A program made the translations under genes and the position numbers. 59,553 bases of DNA from JAUVUV01 sp964548275 (GTDB taxonomy: Bacteria > Gemmatimonadota > Glassbacteria > GWA2-58-10): assembly GCA_964548275.1 (NCBI GenBank), contig CAZJQI010000026.1, positions 1 to 59,553 on the forward strand, written 5' to 3'. This document shows, piece by piece, positions 44,977 to 53,760 of the stretch; position 1 is the first letter of the stretch; every line of letters begins with the position of its first letter. The notes below the pieces were generated by a model, which was given only the letters and a program-made list of their open reading frames with translations, searched no databases and was not told the DNA's origin.

Positions 44977-46476
44977 TTAACGGGATTCGCTGTACGGCAC
45001 CACTCTCCACTCTTCGATCAGGCGCTCGCTTTCTAAGGAACGCGCTTCGCGGGTGGCTGCAGAATCCGAGGCGAAAGCGCCGACTCTCACCCTGAAAATC
45101 CTCCTGGCGCTTTCTTCTGGCGGAATCAGATAGCTTTCCACACCCTGGCCTTTCAGGCGACCGACAAAATCCGCTGCCCTGGTGCTGTCGCTGAAAGCCC
45201 CCACCTGGATTGTGAAACCGGCCTCTGTGGACGCTCTTTTTTCTTGTATCGGCTTGCCGGGTTCCTGTCTGCCTCCCACTGCCACTTTTACGCGCTCCAC
45301 CAGCGGCCAGGCGTACCAGCCTGCTGAAGCAAGCAGAATAACGATCACAAGAGTGATCGCCCATTTCCCGAGCCGTCCGACTGTGGATCCACTGGCGGCG
45401 AACAGCCGCTGCATGAGCGCATGCAGCCGGCTGTCCAGGCTCATCTCCAGGTGATCAGCGGCCTCCTCTTCTGCCTGGCGCTCCAGGCTCTCCTCGCCGT
45501 AATCGAGTCCCTCCAGGCGAAAGAGGCTCTCCTCCTCGGGAAATTCCCAACCGGCCGAACCCTCCTCCGCGGTGAACGAGGCTCTCTCAGCGGACTCATC
45601 CTTTTCCGGGATCTTGTAGTCGTGAAGAACCTGTGCCAGCCGGTAAGCCAGCACATCGTCTCTTCCCTTTTCCTGGTAGCGCTCCTCCAGCCGGCGAAGG
45701 ATCGGCGCTATTTGCACTCCCTGGCCCTCCTCAGCTGCGGCCATGTAAAAGAGCGCGGCGTTGTCATCAGTACGATTGTATGTAAGAAGGCGGGGCACCA
45801 CGAATCGGAGCACTTTCGTTCGGTGCCTGGGATAAAGCTTGAGACATCTGAGAAGCACCCGTTCGCTTTCGTAGTTCAGTTTCCTGCGCAAGGTGTATTC
45901 CCTGGCCAGGATCCCTACCAGCCGGTCGTCCGGCCGCTCGTGGTAGCGTCTGCGCAGAAAAATGAAGCTCCGCTCGGAAAGCCTCCCCTTTCGACTGTAG
46001 GAGCGGATAAGGAAATCGTAAAACTTTTCTTTTTCCGGTTCGCGTAAAAGGATGTCCTCGTAAATCGCCAGGGCCTCTTCATCCTCGATACGCATTCCCA
46101 GCAGAATCTCGCCGAAACGCGTGGCCACCTGCCTGGAGAGCTTAACCCGGCTGTTGTTGAAAAACCAGCAGCCCTCCAGATAGCGCATCAGCCTGCGGTA
46201 GGCCCTGACAAGCAGTTTCGGGTGGTACTCGCGGCGCAGGCGCTCCAGTTCCGAGGCGAGGATCCGGTTAAACCGCCAGTGGCCCCAGAGACTCATCAGA
46301 GCCGAAACGGCCACCAGCACAGCGATATAGACCCCGACAATGAACCGGTAATCCTCGATGCCCCGGCCTGCGTACAAAACCTCGTGGACGAAGATTAAGA
46401 TTCCGTAGACTGCGAAAATGGCTGCGAAAGAGCCTAAAAAAAGCCGCGAGGCCACGTATTTAAGGAAATAGGTCAT
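44977..46476 (-). CDS. Membrane protein with TPR-like middle and C-terminal SPOR domain
   Basis: A 499-residue protein. Two hydrophobic segments lie near the N-terminus (about 13-35 and 44-66), followed by a helical, TPR-like region (residues 75-290), an acidic stretch, a third membrane segment near 375-395 and a C-terminal SPOR domain (about 420-497: FTIQVGAFSDSTRAADFVGR, then FRVRVGAFASDSAATREARS). SPOR binds denuded peptidoglycan, pointing to cell-envelope or division function. Its start overlaps the cupin stop by one base, so it is translationally coupled. Confidence 0.8.
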   Translation of the reverse strand: MTYFLKYVASRLFLGSFAAIFAVYGILIFVHEVLYAGRGIEDYRFIVGVYIAVLVAVSALMSLWGHWRFNRILASELERLRREYHPKLLVRAYRRLMRYLEGCWFFNNSRVKLSRQVATRFGEILLGMRIEDEEALAIYEDILLREPEKEKFYDFLIRSYSRKGRLSERSFIFLRRRYHERPDDRLVGILAREYTLRRKLNYESERVLLRCLKLYPRHRTKVLRFVVPRLLTYNRTDDNAALFYMAAAEEGQGVQIAPILRRLEERYQEKGRDDVLAYRLAQVLHDYKIPEKDESAERASFTAEEGSAGWEFPEEESLFRLEGLDYGEESLERQAEEEAADHLEMSLDSRLHALMQRLFAASGSTVGRLGKWAITLVIVILLASAGWYAWPLVERVKVAVGGRQEPGKPIQEKRASTEAGFTIQVGAFSDSTRAADFVGRLKGQGVESYLIPPEESARRIFRVRVGAFASDSAATREARSLESERLIEEWRVVPYSESR

Positions 46477-46820
46477 TATTTTTTAAGCGGTATGACACAG
46501 ATGAATTCCAGTCTTTCAGTATCCGAGGCATTGATAAACTGATGCTCCACTTCCTCTGGGATGAAAACCGCGGTGCCTGGTGCAAGGGGCAGAGTTTCAC
46601 CCTCGATTTTCAGTTTACCTTGTCCGCTCCAGACAAAGACCTCGTGCTCTCCCTTATGGCTGTGCAGCGGGGAGTATCCGCAGGATTCAATTTCGATCAT
46701 GCGCATGGCGAAATTCGGCGCCCCGTCGGCTTCGCTGATCAGCCAGCGGATACCGGCCCCCTTGCTTTGCGGATCAGGGAAATGTTCCAGTTCGACGGAT
46801 TTATAATCGACGTGTTTCAC
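46476..46820 (-). CDS. Small cupin-domain protein
   Basis: A 114-residue single-domain cupin. Metal-binding residues of motif 1 appear in PLHSHKGEHEVFVWSGQGKL and motif 2 in PGTAVFIPEEVEHQF. The start is GTG with AAAGGAG seven bases upstream. Such proteins are dioxygenase-like enzymes, isomerases or sugar-binding proteins; the role is not predictable. It leads the two-gene unit with the SPOR protein. Confidence 0.85.
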   Translation of the reverse strand: MKHVDYKSVELEHFPDPQSKGAGIRWLISEADGAPNFAMRMIEIESCGYSPLHSHKGEHEVFVWSGQGKLKIEGETLPLAPGTAVFIPEEVEHQFINASDTERLEFICVIPLKK

Positions 46821-46843
46821 TGGAAACTCCTTTGAATACAGAA

Positions 46844-46869
46844 GTCAGGAGTCAGGAGTCAGTAGTCAG
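46844..46869. repeat. Short GTCAGGA tandem repeat
   Basis: AGTCAGGAGTCAGGAGTCAG followed by TAGTCAG: three to four copies of a seven-base unit, directly upstream of the cupin gene (minus strand). Confidence 0.8.
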
Positions 46870-46936
46870 AATGGACCTGGTCAATCCATAAATACACAAA
46901 ACGAATTGATGTGCTTTTTTCCAGACGAAATGAACT

Positions 46937-47081
46937 ACACCACGGCAAGCCGCGGAGTATCACAATGATGAATTTGATCGAGACAACCCCCTGTCTCTCC
47001 CTTTGTTAAGGGGGATTACATATTGATCCCCCGGGGATTACCCCTAAGCAAAGCTTCGTGGAATTATTTTCGATTAAAGCT
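46937..47081. repeat. Dispersed hairpin repeat, third copy
   Basis: GCAAGCCGCGGAGTATCA, AATGATGAATTT, ACAACCCCCTGTCTC, CCTTTGTTAAGGGGGAT and GCAAAGCTTCG...TTTTCGATTAA occur here in the same order as in the two spacers at about 17877-18045 and 18596-18763. The middle part differs. This is a mobile or repeat sequence family rather than a gene. Confidence 0.75.
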
Positions 47082-47162
47082 AATAAAAAGAGAGCTTTTA
47101 TAACCTTAAGTTCTGTCCAGTTCCTTACTAAATCAATGAGGTTCGGCTGCCAGGTTGAAATC

Positions 47163-47375
47163 CTAATTTGCGGGCCTGACAACCAGATAGCCCTTTTCGA
47201 TCAGCCAGTGATGAAACTCGTATGTCGTATGAATGCAGCTGATATTGCAGATATTCCTGATCTGCTCATAACCTGCCGAGCCGGGCTCCTGCCTGTCCAG
47301 CAGAACCTGGATCGGACATTTGATGTCCTTACAGTACTCTCTGCGCTGGTAATCGATATATCCCTCGATCGACAT
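47163..47375 (-). CDS. Small Cys/His-containing protein of unknown function
   Basis: A 70-residue protein with Cys at CPIQ, NICNISC and a C-terminal YEFHHWLIEKGYLVVRP. A clean AAGGAG lies before the ATG. The Cys/His spacing suggests a small metal-binding fold and the C-terminal pattern looks conserved, but I cannot name a family. Same strand as the 687-residue coiled-coil gene, about 260 bases downstream of it. Confidence 0.6.
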   Translation of the reverse strand: MSIEGYIDYQRREYCKDIKCPIQVLLDRQEPGSAGYEQIRNICNISCIHTTYEFHHWLIEKGYLVVRPAN

Positions 47376-47458
47376 CTTTTAGCTCCTTAAAACGTTCCAA
47401 CACGCAAGTTAACCTGAGTGCAACCAGAGCCGGGATGTAAAGAAAATAGGAGTGGCGA

Positions 47459-47572
47459 TTACTCTGTCAGGGCCAAAGCGAACGGAGACATTGCCGCCTG
47501 TTGCATCCACCATTCATAAAGGCGGCGGCAGACATGGAGGATTTTCTGTTTTATCTCGTCCAAAGAATCCAT
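47459..47572 (-). CDS. Possible 37-residue small protein
   Basis: An ATG at 47572 opens a frame reading MDSLDEIKQKILHVCRRLYE, then WWMQQAAMSPFALALTE, ending at 47459. A TTG at 47596 would make it 45 residues. It fills the gap between the 687-residue gene and the 70-residue gene on the same strand. The amphipathic composition looks protein-like, but the ribosome site is weak and I know no homologue. Confidence 0.3.
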   Translation of the reverse strand: MDSLDEIKQKILHVCRRLYEWWMQQAAMSPFALALTE

Positions 47573-47636
47573 TGATTCTTCAAATATCTCACGCAATTAT
47601 CGCAGGATCTTCTCACTTGCTCAGACAGTCCCAGTT

Positions 47637-49700
47637 TCAGCTTTCCTGGTTTGCCTCGATTGCATCTTCGATCCGGCTGATACACTCATCCTGCTCTGAT
47701 CTGCTCTGGTCAATTTCAGCAACCAGAGACTGTTTTTGCCTGAGCAGGGTCTGGATTGCCTCCTGCTGCTGCTGGAGAGGAGCGATCTTCTCAGCCAGAT
47801 TCTCGGCTTCCTGGATTTTGGAGATCATCTCTTTCAGCGACTTCGCAACTCTGAGTGCTGCTGCATGCCGCTCTTTGATCTTGTCCAGCCCGGCCCGAAC
47901 CTTATTTGCTTGAGCGACTATCAGATTTCGTAATTCGGGAAGCGTATTGGGAGTTTTCCCATCCGGGGACATGTTTGAATTTAAAGTGAAAAGTTCACGT
48001 TCGGCCTCTTTGAGCGCCGGGTCTGCTGGATTCTGCTTGGCTTGCTCATGCAGGCCGTCAATCTTTTTCACCTGGTCGGCCAGGCTGTTGTTTTTGTTTG
48101 CCAGGGCCTGGTAGCGCTCCTTGAGCTTGCCGACTATCTCATCCCTCTTTGCCGCCTCCTCTGTGAGCCTCGGTATGATCCGCTGGATTAATTCCGTTTC
48201 CCCCTGGTCTGAGTCTGCTTTCAGGGACTTCTTGAATGTGTTTTGGATCATTGAGAGGGATTCATCGATCAGCTCTCGGCGCTTTTGCACAAGCCGGTCA
48301 AGCTTCTCGCTGATTTCATCGCTCTGTTCGGTGTCTTTACCATGTGTCTCAAGGAATTCCTGAAGACGTTTCTCGGAGGCGGCTATCTTGTGTTCGAACG
48401 GAGCTTCCAGGCGCTCCTTGATCGCCTTGAGCTGCCCATCCAGATACTCTGTCAGAAGTTCGGTCATTCTCATGGCGAACATGGAAAGCCGTGCCTCGCC
48501 GGTTCCGATTTCATTGAATACACAGCGCAGCTTGTAGGCTTCAGTGTATTCCGGGGACCAGTAATCCGGATTGGTATCGTCCCTTATTGATCCGGGCGGG
48601 AAAACGCACTTGGTGAATCCGCGGCAGCCGATCTCGTTCTCCTGTTCCATCAGTTTCTGGATAAACAGTTCCGCGGCATCCACCCGAGCCGCAGTGTTTG
48701 GCAGATTTGTGAGCGTATAACCATAGAAAAATTGGAAAGCCGACTCCTTGATGGACGGCACATTGATCTCGTCCTCTGCCGACAACCTATCAACCAGCTC
48801 GTAAGTGTCCGTTCTGTAAACTTCGCCTATTTTCTCCCGGGCCTCTTCGAGTCCCTTGAGCATGATTGCCCTGGCGGTGGCCGAGTCTCTCACTGTGGCG
48901 AACTTTTTTTTGTCAAGGTAGAACCGGTTCTCGCCGGCCACGATTAAAACTGCGTTTTTAATCCGGTAATCGAGTTTCAGCGGTGGTTCCAGGTTGTCGC
49001 TGCGAAACGGTTTGAGCGGGTCTTTGAGCAGGAGCTGGTTTGGATCGGAGTAACGGTTGAAAAAGAGCTGCGGCACGTCGCAGCCCTCGGCGTTGCCGAA
49101 AGCCGAAGATGGTATATCCCAGCCGGTGCGTTCCTGGAGTTGGAGATAGATCCGCCGGGCCTGGTTGAGTGGATCACGGATAATTTTACCGAGCCGACTG
49201 GTGTAATTCAGCAGTTCGGTTTCTGCCCGGTGAAGGTCGGCGCTGACATAAGAACGTGGATGGGAACTGTAGAGATTATAAATTCTTTCCAGCATGGAGC
49301 AGATCTTACGCGCCAGTACGAACCTGACTGTCTTACTGCCGGCCTCGGTGTTTTTCAGGATTCGCTTGCCCTCGCTGTACTGTCCGGTCAGGTCTTTGCC
49401 CGAACAGTAGGCTGCGGCCACGTCACGACAGAGCATAATCTCGCGCAGTTTAATCTTGCGCTTTGTCTGTCTTACTTTCTGAGAATTAAACTCGTACAGG
49501 CACGCCGTGTTGACAAATTCCTGTTCATCCGGCTCCAGGGATTCGTATTTTTCACGGTCGTGGCCGGAGAGGATTGCCCGGCGGGCTTCCTCCCTGATCT
49601 CCAGGTAGGTTTTCTTTATAGCTTTCCCGTTTACCTGTTCTTCAGTCGAGGCCTCAGCGTCGGAACTCTGGGAGGTGGAATTTGAAGTTTCTTCAGCCAT
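47637..49700 (-). CDS. Large coiled-coil protein of unknown function
   Basis: A 687-residue soluble protein with no signal peptide or membrane segment. Residues about 1-30 are Ser/Glu-rich; 30-380 form a mixed, probably globular domain with HPRSYVSADLHRAETELLNY and GCDVPQLFFNRYSDPNQLLL; about 390-680 are strongly coiled-coil (Lys, Glu, Leu, Gln heptads). I recognise no family. The ATG at 49700 has a poor ribosome site. Long gap upstream (49701-49889) shows nothing. It lies in an accessory-looking stretch with gene remnants and small ORFs. Confidence 0.75.
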   Translation of the reverse strand: MAEETSNSTSQSSDAEASTEEQVNGKAIKKTYLEIREEARRAILSGHDREKYESLEPDEQEFVNTACLYEFNSQKVRQTKRKIKLREIMLCRDVAAAYCSGKDLTGQYSEGKRILKNTEAGSKTVRFVLARKICSMLERIYNLYSSHPRSYVSADLHRAETELLNYTSRLGKIIRDPLNQARRIYLQLQERTGWDIPSSAFGNAEGCDVPQLFFNRYSDPNQLLLKDPLKPFRSDNLEPPLKLDYRIKNAVLIVAGENRFYLDKKKFATVRDSATARAIMLKGLEEAREKIGEVYRTDTYELVDRLSAEDEINVPSIKESAFQFFYGYTLTNLPNTAARVDAAELFIQKLMEQENEIGCRGFTKCVFPPGSIRDDTNPDYWSPEYTEAYKLRCVFNEIGTGEARLSMFAMRMTELLTEYLDGQLKAIKERLEAPFEHKIAASEKRLQEFLETHGKDTEQSDEISEKLDRLVQKRRELIDESLSMIQNTFKKSLKADSDQGETELIQRIIPRLTEEAAKRDEIVGKLKERYQALANKNNSLADQVKKIDGLHEQAKQNPADPALKEAERELFTLNSNMSPDGKTPNTLPELRNLIVAQANKVRAGLDKIKERHAAALRVAKSLKEMISKIQEAENLAEKIAPLQQQQEAIQTLLRQKQSLVAEIDQSRSEQDECISRIEDAIEANQES

Positions 49701-49889
49701 GGGTTGAAAACCGTAAAATAACTTTTCCGAAACTCAAATAAAATTCTGTCAGCAATCACGGACGAACTGGATACACTTTCCCAGTTAATAATCTACCAGA
49801 TTTTCCTGAATTTTTAATTTATATATTATCATACACTATTGTTGTAAAATTTTCAAACAAATAACTGTACGACATTATTGACAGGTATG

Positions 49890-50258
49890 TTACTGGTTTC
49901 CCGAGACTTGCTGCCGGGTCCAGTCCAAGGCTGCGTTAAAATTTTCCAGACTGGCTCCTGGCGGGCAACCGCAGCTTTGAAGAATACAGCCGGTTAAATC
50001 ACCCACCCGCAATCTCGGAAGTACCCACTCTGTATAATGTTCCCGATACCTGCCTCTGTATTCATCACCCAGCGCAATATCGTTAACATCCACAAAAAAG
50101 GCGAGCTTTTTTCCGGCACGATTGAATGGACAATCTTCCCCGGCTGTCTCAGGCAGTGGAAATTCTCCCTGACCGGCATGCACCTGAATTGACCTGATAT
50201 TTGTGGTCTCCAGCAGATTATCGAAGTTATGGCGGTAATCTCCGCCAATCGCCTCGAA
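49890..50258 (-). pseudogene. C-terminal gene remnant of unknown family
   Basis: A frame open from 50258 (just after an in-frame TGA) to a stop at 49890 reads like a conserved protein C-terminus (FEAIGGDYRHNFDNLLETTN, then LAFFVDVNDIALGDEYRGRY, and GCILQSCGCPPGASLENFNA). There is no ATG; a GTG at 50183 is the only likely start and would cut into the domain. The ending vaguely resembles C-termini of UroD-type proteins, but I would not assign it. It seems to be a truncated gene; the 5' part is missing upstream. Confidence 0.45.
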
Positions 50259-50345
50259 TCAAATACAGAAATCGGGACAAACAAGTTTCATTCCGGATTC
50301 GAGAGAAGACTGGAAAATACCGTGCAATAGAATCTAAGATTGGAT

Positions 50346-51365
50346 TTATTCCAGGACTATTCCATGTGTACCTGAATAAAAATCCCGATAAGTTTGATAA
50401 ATATCAAGATCTGTCACTTTCGCTGCAGCTTTCTCAACCGCCCTGCGTTCACGGATCTTACCTAAATGGAGCAACGCCCCGAAAAAAGCGGCCACGGAGA
50501 CCAGGTCCAGCCGCAGAAAGCTCAGCGGCAGTGAGAGTGTCAGGTAAAAGATATGTTGTGCTAAAAGCTTACTGTCAGTGAGGTTTTTCCAGTGGAAAAA
50601 AAGACGGTTGCGGCGGGAGACATATCGGATGTAGCTTTTGCTGAAAGCCCCGCCCTCGATTGTGGTTTTAGGCCTGTGGTACACCACGCTTTGTGGGACG
50701 TAGATCAGGCGCCAGCCCCTTTTCAGCGCGCGGTAGCAGAGATCGGTGTCCTCCCAGTTGAACGGCTTGAACAGTTCATCCAGCCCGCCGAGAGTCAGCC
50801 ATTTGTTCCGGTCAAAAGCCGCAAAACCGCCGGGGCAGTAGAAACTCAGTAGAGGCTTATCGGGAATCCGGCCTTCCTCTGCCAGGTCGTAGTTGCGCCA
50901 TACCCGCCAGAATCCCCGTTTCCACTGGCCCACTTTGCCCCCGTCGCGGAATGTCTCTCTATCCCAGTCCAGGCTGCGGGCACAGGAAGCGAAAACCCCG
51001 GGCTGCCGGAATGGGCGCACCAGTGGGTCGAGAAAAGGCTCGCTCACCTCCACGTCGTTGTTCAGCAGCACCACAATATCATTGGCCGCCTCCCATACAC
51101 CGCGATTGGCAGCCGAGGCGAAACCAGAGTTAACTTCCAGCCTGATTACTCTCACAGCCGGAAAGCATTCGCCAATGTAGCTCGTGGTGCCGTCGGTGCT
51201 GCCATCATCGACAACCACCACCTCGCCACCACCAGGATAGGCTTCCAGAGCATGCAGCACAGTGGGGAGGAAACGTTTAAGCAACCGATGGCCGTTCCAG
51301 GTGGGGATTACTATACTGACCGGTCTATGTTTGGATGGATGCTGCAGGACCCGTTCTCCTTTCAC
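50346..51365 (-). CDS. Family 2 glycosyltransferase
   Basis: A 339-residue GT-A-fold glycosyltransferase that transfers sugars from nucleotide-sugar donors, probably to polysaccharide or O-antigen. Motifs: SIVIPTWNGHRLLKRFLPTV at the N-terminus, VVDDGSTDGT near residue 50, LNNDVEVSEPF near 100 (the DXD-like site) and GGLDELFKPFNWEDTDLCYR near 195. A C-terminal hydrophobic segment suggests membrane association. The start is GTG (51363-51365) with no good upstream site; AAAGGAG lies inside the first codons. Confidence 0.87.
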   Translation of the reverse strand: MKGERVLQHPSKHRPVSIVIPTWNGHRLLKRFLPTVLHALEAYPGGGEVVVVDDGSTDGTTSYIGECFPAVRVIRLEVNSGFASAANRGVWEAANDIVVLLNNDVEVSEPFLDPLVRPFRQPGVFASCARSLDWDRETFRDGGKVGQWKRGFWRVWRNYDLAEEGRIPDKPLLSFYCPGGFAAFDRNKWLTLGGLDELFKPFNWEDTDLCYRALKRGWRLIYVPQSVVYHRPKTTIEGGAFSKSYIRYVSRRNRLFFHWKNLTDSKLLAQHIFYLTLSLPLSFLRLDLVSVAAFFGALLHLGKIRERRAVEKAAAKVTDLDIYQTYRDFYSGTHGIVLE

Positions 51366-51517
51366 AAAGCCCGATAAAGGTGCACAATCAGGTGCACCCC
51401 TTAAAAATAACTATTCTCATGTAAAAAATACGGACTGGGTGTTTTTTCAAAATTAATTTCCAAACCGCAAAATGAAAGGATATTTCAAGAATTTATCTCG
51501 GACAGGGATAACAGGGG

Positions 51518-51547
51518 AAAAAAACGGCCCCTCGAGGAGGAGCCGTT
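51518..51547 (-). terminator. Terminator after the tetraheme cytochrome gene
   Basis: On the minus strand AACGGCTCCT pairs with AGGGGCCGTT (one wobble) over a five-base loop, followed by a run of T. It is 45 bases past the cytochrome stop. Confidence 0.8.
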
Positions 51548-51591
51548 CTGCATTTGCTCGTAAAAATCCTGGAAAAAATACAATTGCCGTC

Positions 51592-52140
51592 CTACTCGGC
51601 CAGCGGGTTGTCGTGCACGATTTCAGCCCAGAAAGTATCAAAATCGAATGGCTTGTAGGTCGGCGATTCCTTATTATGGCACTTGAGACAATCTTCCTTT
51701 TTGGGAATAATCAGGCCGTTTTCAACAGCCAGGGCCTGATCTCTCATGATTTTGATCGGAGAGTAATCCTTACCGGGTCCGTGACAGCTTTCGCAGGTTA
51801 CTCCCTCCTCCCTGGAGTACCTTGAGCCGAGCAACTCTGCAGGGGCATCCCAGGCAGTGACATGGCACTTGAGACAGGCCGGGGTTTCCTGGGGCGGTTT
51901 GCCGCCCTGGCCGGCTTTCCCGGCCACCGCTTTGGCTTCAGGTGCAGTCAGAGTGAGATAGGCGTTGGCGTGTTTCGATTCCTTCCATACCCCGTACTGG
52001 CTGCCCTTTTTCTTGCTCATGTGGCAGACCCTGCATTTCGAGGCCCCGGTGAATGCATGCTTGTATTCGGCTTCGAGTGAAAGAGACAGCAGGAATGTCA
52101 GAATCAGCCCCGGCAAAACAGCGCCTGAAAAACGAATCAT
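51592..52140 (-). CDS. Exported tetraheme cytochrome c (c554-like)
   Basis: A 182-residue periplasmic cytochrome. A signal peptide covers about residues 1-24 (ending LEAEY). Heme sites: CRVCH near 36, CLKCH near 89, CESCH near 117 and CLKCH near 152, four CXXCH in the arrangement of cytochrome c554-type proteins (GASKCRVCHMS, EGVTCESCHGPG). GAAAGGGAAG precedes the ATG. It stands alone with its own terminator and probably shuttles electrons in respiration; partner unknown. Confidence 0.88.
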   Translation of the reverse strand: MIRFSGAVLPGLILTFLLSLSLEAEYKHAFTGASKCRVCHMSKKKGSQYGVWKESKHANAYLTLTAPEAKAVAGKAGQGGKPPQETPACLKCHVTAWDAPAELLGSRYSREEGVTCESCHGPGKDYSPIKIMRDQALAVENGLIIPKKEDCLKCHNKESPTYKPFDFDTFWAEIVHDNPLAE

Positions 52141-52305
52141 ACAGTCTTCCCTTTCCAGTTGGTTGAAAATTTGCTTTGATTAACGGTCTGCGGTTCACCT
52201 GCCGCTGACACTTACGCTTAGAACTACAGAAAAGAAAAGAGTGTCAATAACAGACAAAAATGCAGGAAGAACGACAGCGCTAAGGCGGGTAGGTGCAACC
52301 GCTGG

Positions 52306-53232
52306 TTAGGCATCGTGCCCCCTACGTTCGCGTTCAGCCGGTGGAACCGTAAACATCATGAGCGACGGATCATAATCGAATGCAAAAACGGGGCGTCGTG
52401 GAAGATCCAGATGAATCCCTGAAATGGTCAGACGCTGTCCGACTCCTTTGGCTCTTTCGAGCCTCTCATAGAAGTCAGCGGCCTGGTTAAATTCCGGGAA
52501 AAAGAACAAGTTTCGACCCAGTCGAACCAGAATACTCCGGAGTTCCGCGGGCTCGTAGACGAAGCTGATTCCCTCGACATCAGAGGTCGCATCCGTATGC
52601 TTCATGACTTCGCGCGCGATCGATTCGTCAGGTTTTCTAATCTGCTCCCGAATCCTATCCAATTGAGGCCGCAGGACGAAGTTGTACCCGAGTGCGGCAA
52701 ATGCATACAGGTAGGCGACGCGTAGCCAGCCGACAGCTTCGCGACGCTGGTTGTGCCGAATGGAAAATCCAAGTTTCATGTTCCAGCCCCGGGATCCGGT
52801 CGTTACAGCAGCATCGAGCTTTTCAAAGAGCGCCTTATGAGCTTTCGGATCGCTTTTCTCTGGAACCCCGGTGATCAGTACGTTGCCCGGACCGAGAGTC
52901 GCCCGGGCGCTTATCGTGTGTCCGAACTGGCTTAGACGAACCGCAACATCTCGCTTACCCTCAGCGATTTCCTGAAGATCGCGTCCAGCACGAATGTGGC
53001 TGTCGAGGACATGGCCGCAAGTGTTGTTGCACGTTTTGCAGGTGAGAACGAGCGGCCTCCCGCCAACGGATTTAGGCGGGACATCCTCCAGAGTGAGCGC
53101 TTTTGTCGTAGAAAATCCTTTGATGCAGAGGGGACATCCGTACACCCGGGGTGCAGTGGGCCGCGCGCGCTGAAGTGCATCAACTCCAAAAGCGAACCAT
53201 TCCAGCCGTGTCTTGTCTTTGTTGCGAGGCAT
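52306..53232 (-). CDS. HNH-endonuclease-like zinc-finger protein
   Basis: A 308-residue soluble protein. Residues about 32-80 carry the HNH-type frame CPLC, LTLEDVPPKS and LTCKTCNNTCGHVLDSHI: two Cys pairs plus the Asn of the CNN segment, as in HNH nucleases. The usual first His (xHVPP or xHIxP) is Asp (EDVPP), so activity is uncertain. The C-terminal two thirds match nothing I know. The ribosome site is weak. It lies between long gene-poor gaps, which fits a transferred gene; any defence role is inference. Confidence 0.65.
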   Translation of the reverse strand: MPRNKDKTRLEWFAFGVDALQRARPTAPRVYGCPLCIKGFSTTKALTLEDVPPKSVGGRPLVLTCKTCNNTCGHVLDSHIRAGRDLQEIAEGKRDVAVRLSQFGHTISARATLGPGNVLITGVPEKSDPKAHKALFEKLDAAVTTGSRGWNMKLGFSIRHNQRREAVGWLRVAYLYAFAALGYNFVLRPQLDRIREQIRKPDESIAREVMKHTDATSDVEGISFVYEPAELRSILVRLGRNLFFFPEFNQAADFYERLERAKGVGQRLTISGIHLDLPRRPVFAFDYDPSLMMFTVPPAERERRGHDA

Positions 53233-53760
53233 ACATCTGCTCGTTCGCGACGTTTAATATAGGTTTATACAGACTGTATAAAACCCCAAATAAACATCAT
53301 CGACTATAAACTGTCTGCCGGACTTTTAACACCTTTGCCACCACGATTTAAAACGTGTGTATATATCATTGTCGTTTTGACATCCCTATGCCCAGAAAAT
53401 TCGCGCCGATATTGCGTCTATTTCGTATATCACTCAAAACTTTTGATACTTAATCGAATAATCGGCTAATAGCGTCCTCCAAATCACGATAAGCAAGAAA
53501 ACCATCATCTGAGGTCAGCCTCGATACCGGCGAAATTCAAGCCTGGGACTGCCATCGAAACCGACCTTCGATCATCAGTTAGTAAAGAAATTCCGGTGGC
53601 ACAATATGCCACCGGAATTTCTAACTACGAAAGCAAAAAGCGGTAACCCCGGAGCAAGCTCCGGTGAATTCTTTACGATTAAACTCTCTAAATACCAAAA
53701 ATTATCATTCACTTTTCTTGGACAGTTCCATGCCGCTAATTATTCATCGATTCCACTAGC
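53233..53760. other. Gene-free gap with a perfect 15-bp hairpin and a degenerate dispersed repeat
   Basis: GAAATTCCGGTGGCA (53587-53601) and TGCCACCGGAATTTC (53607-53621) form a perfect 15-pair stem with loop CAATA. On the minus strand TTTCTTTACT follows, so it may end the oxidoreductase transcript. Just after it, GGAGCAAGCTCC...ATTCTTTACGATTAAA resembles the dispersed GAAGCAAAGCTTC...TTTTCGATTAA element at 18.0, 18.7 and 47.0 kb. I see no gene. Confidence 0.6.
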
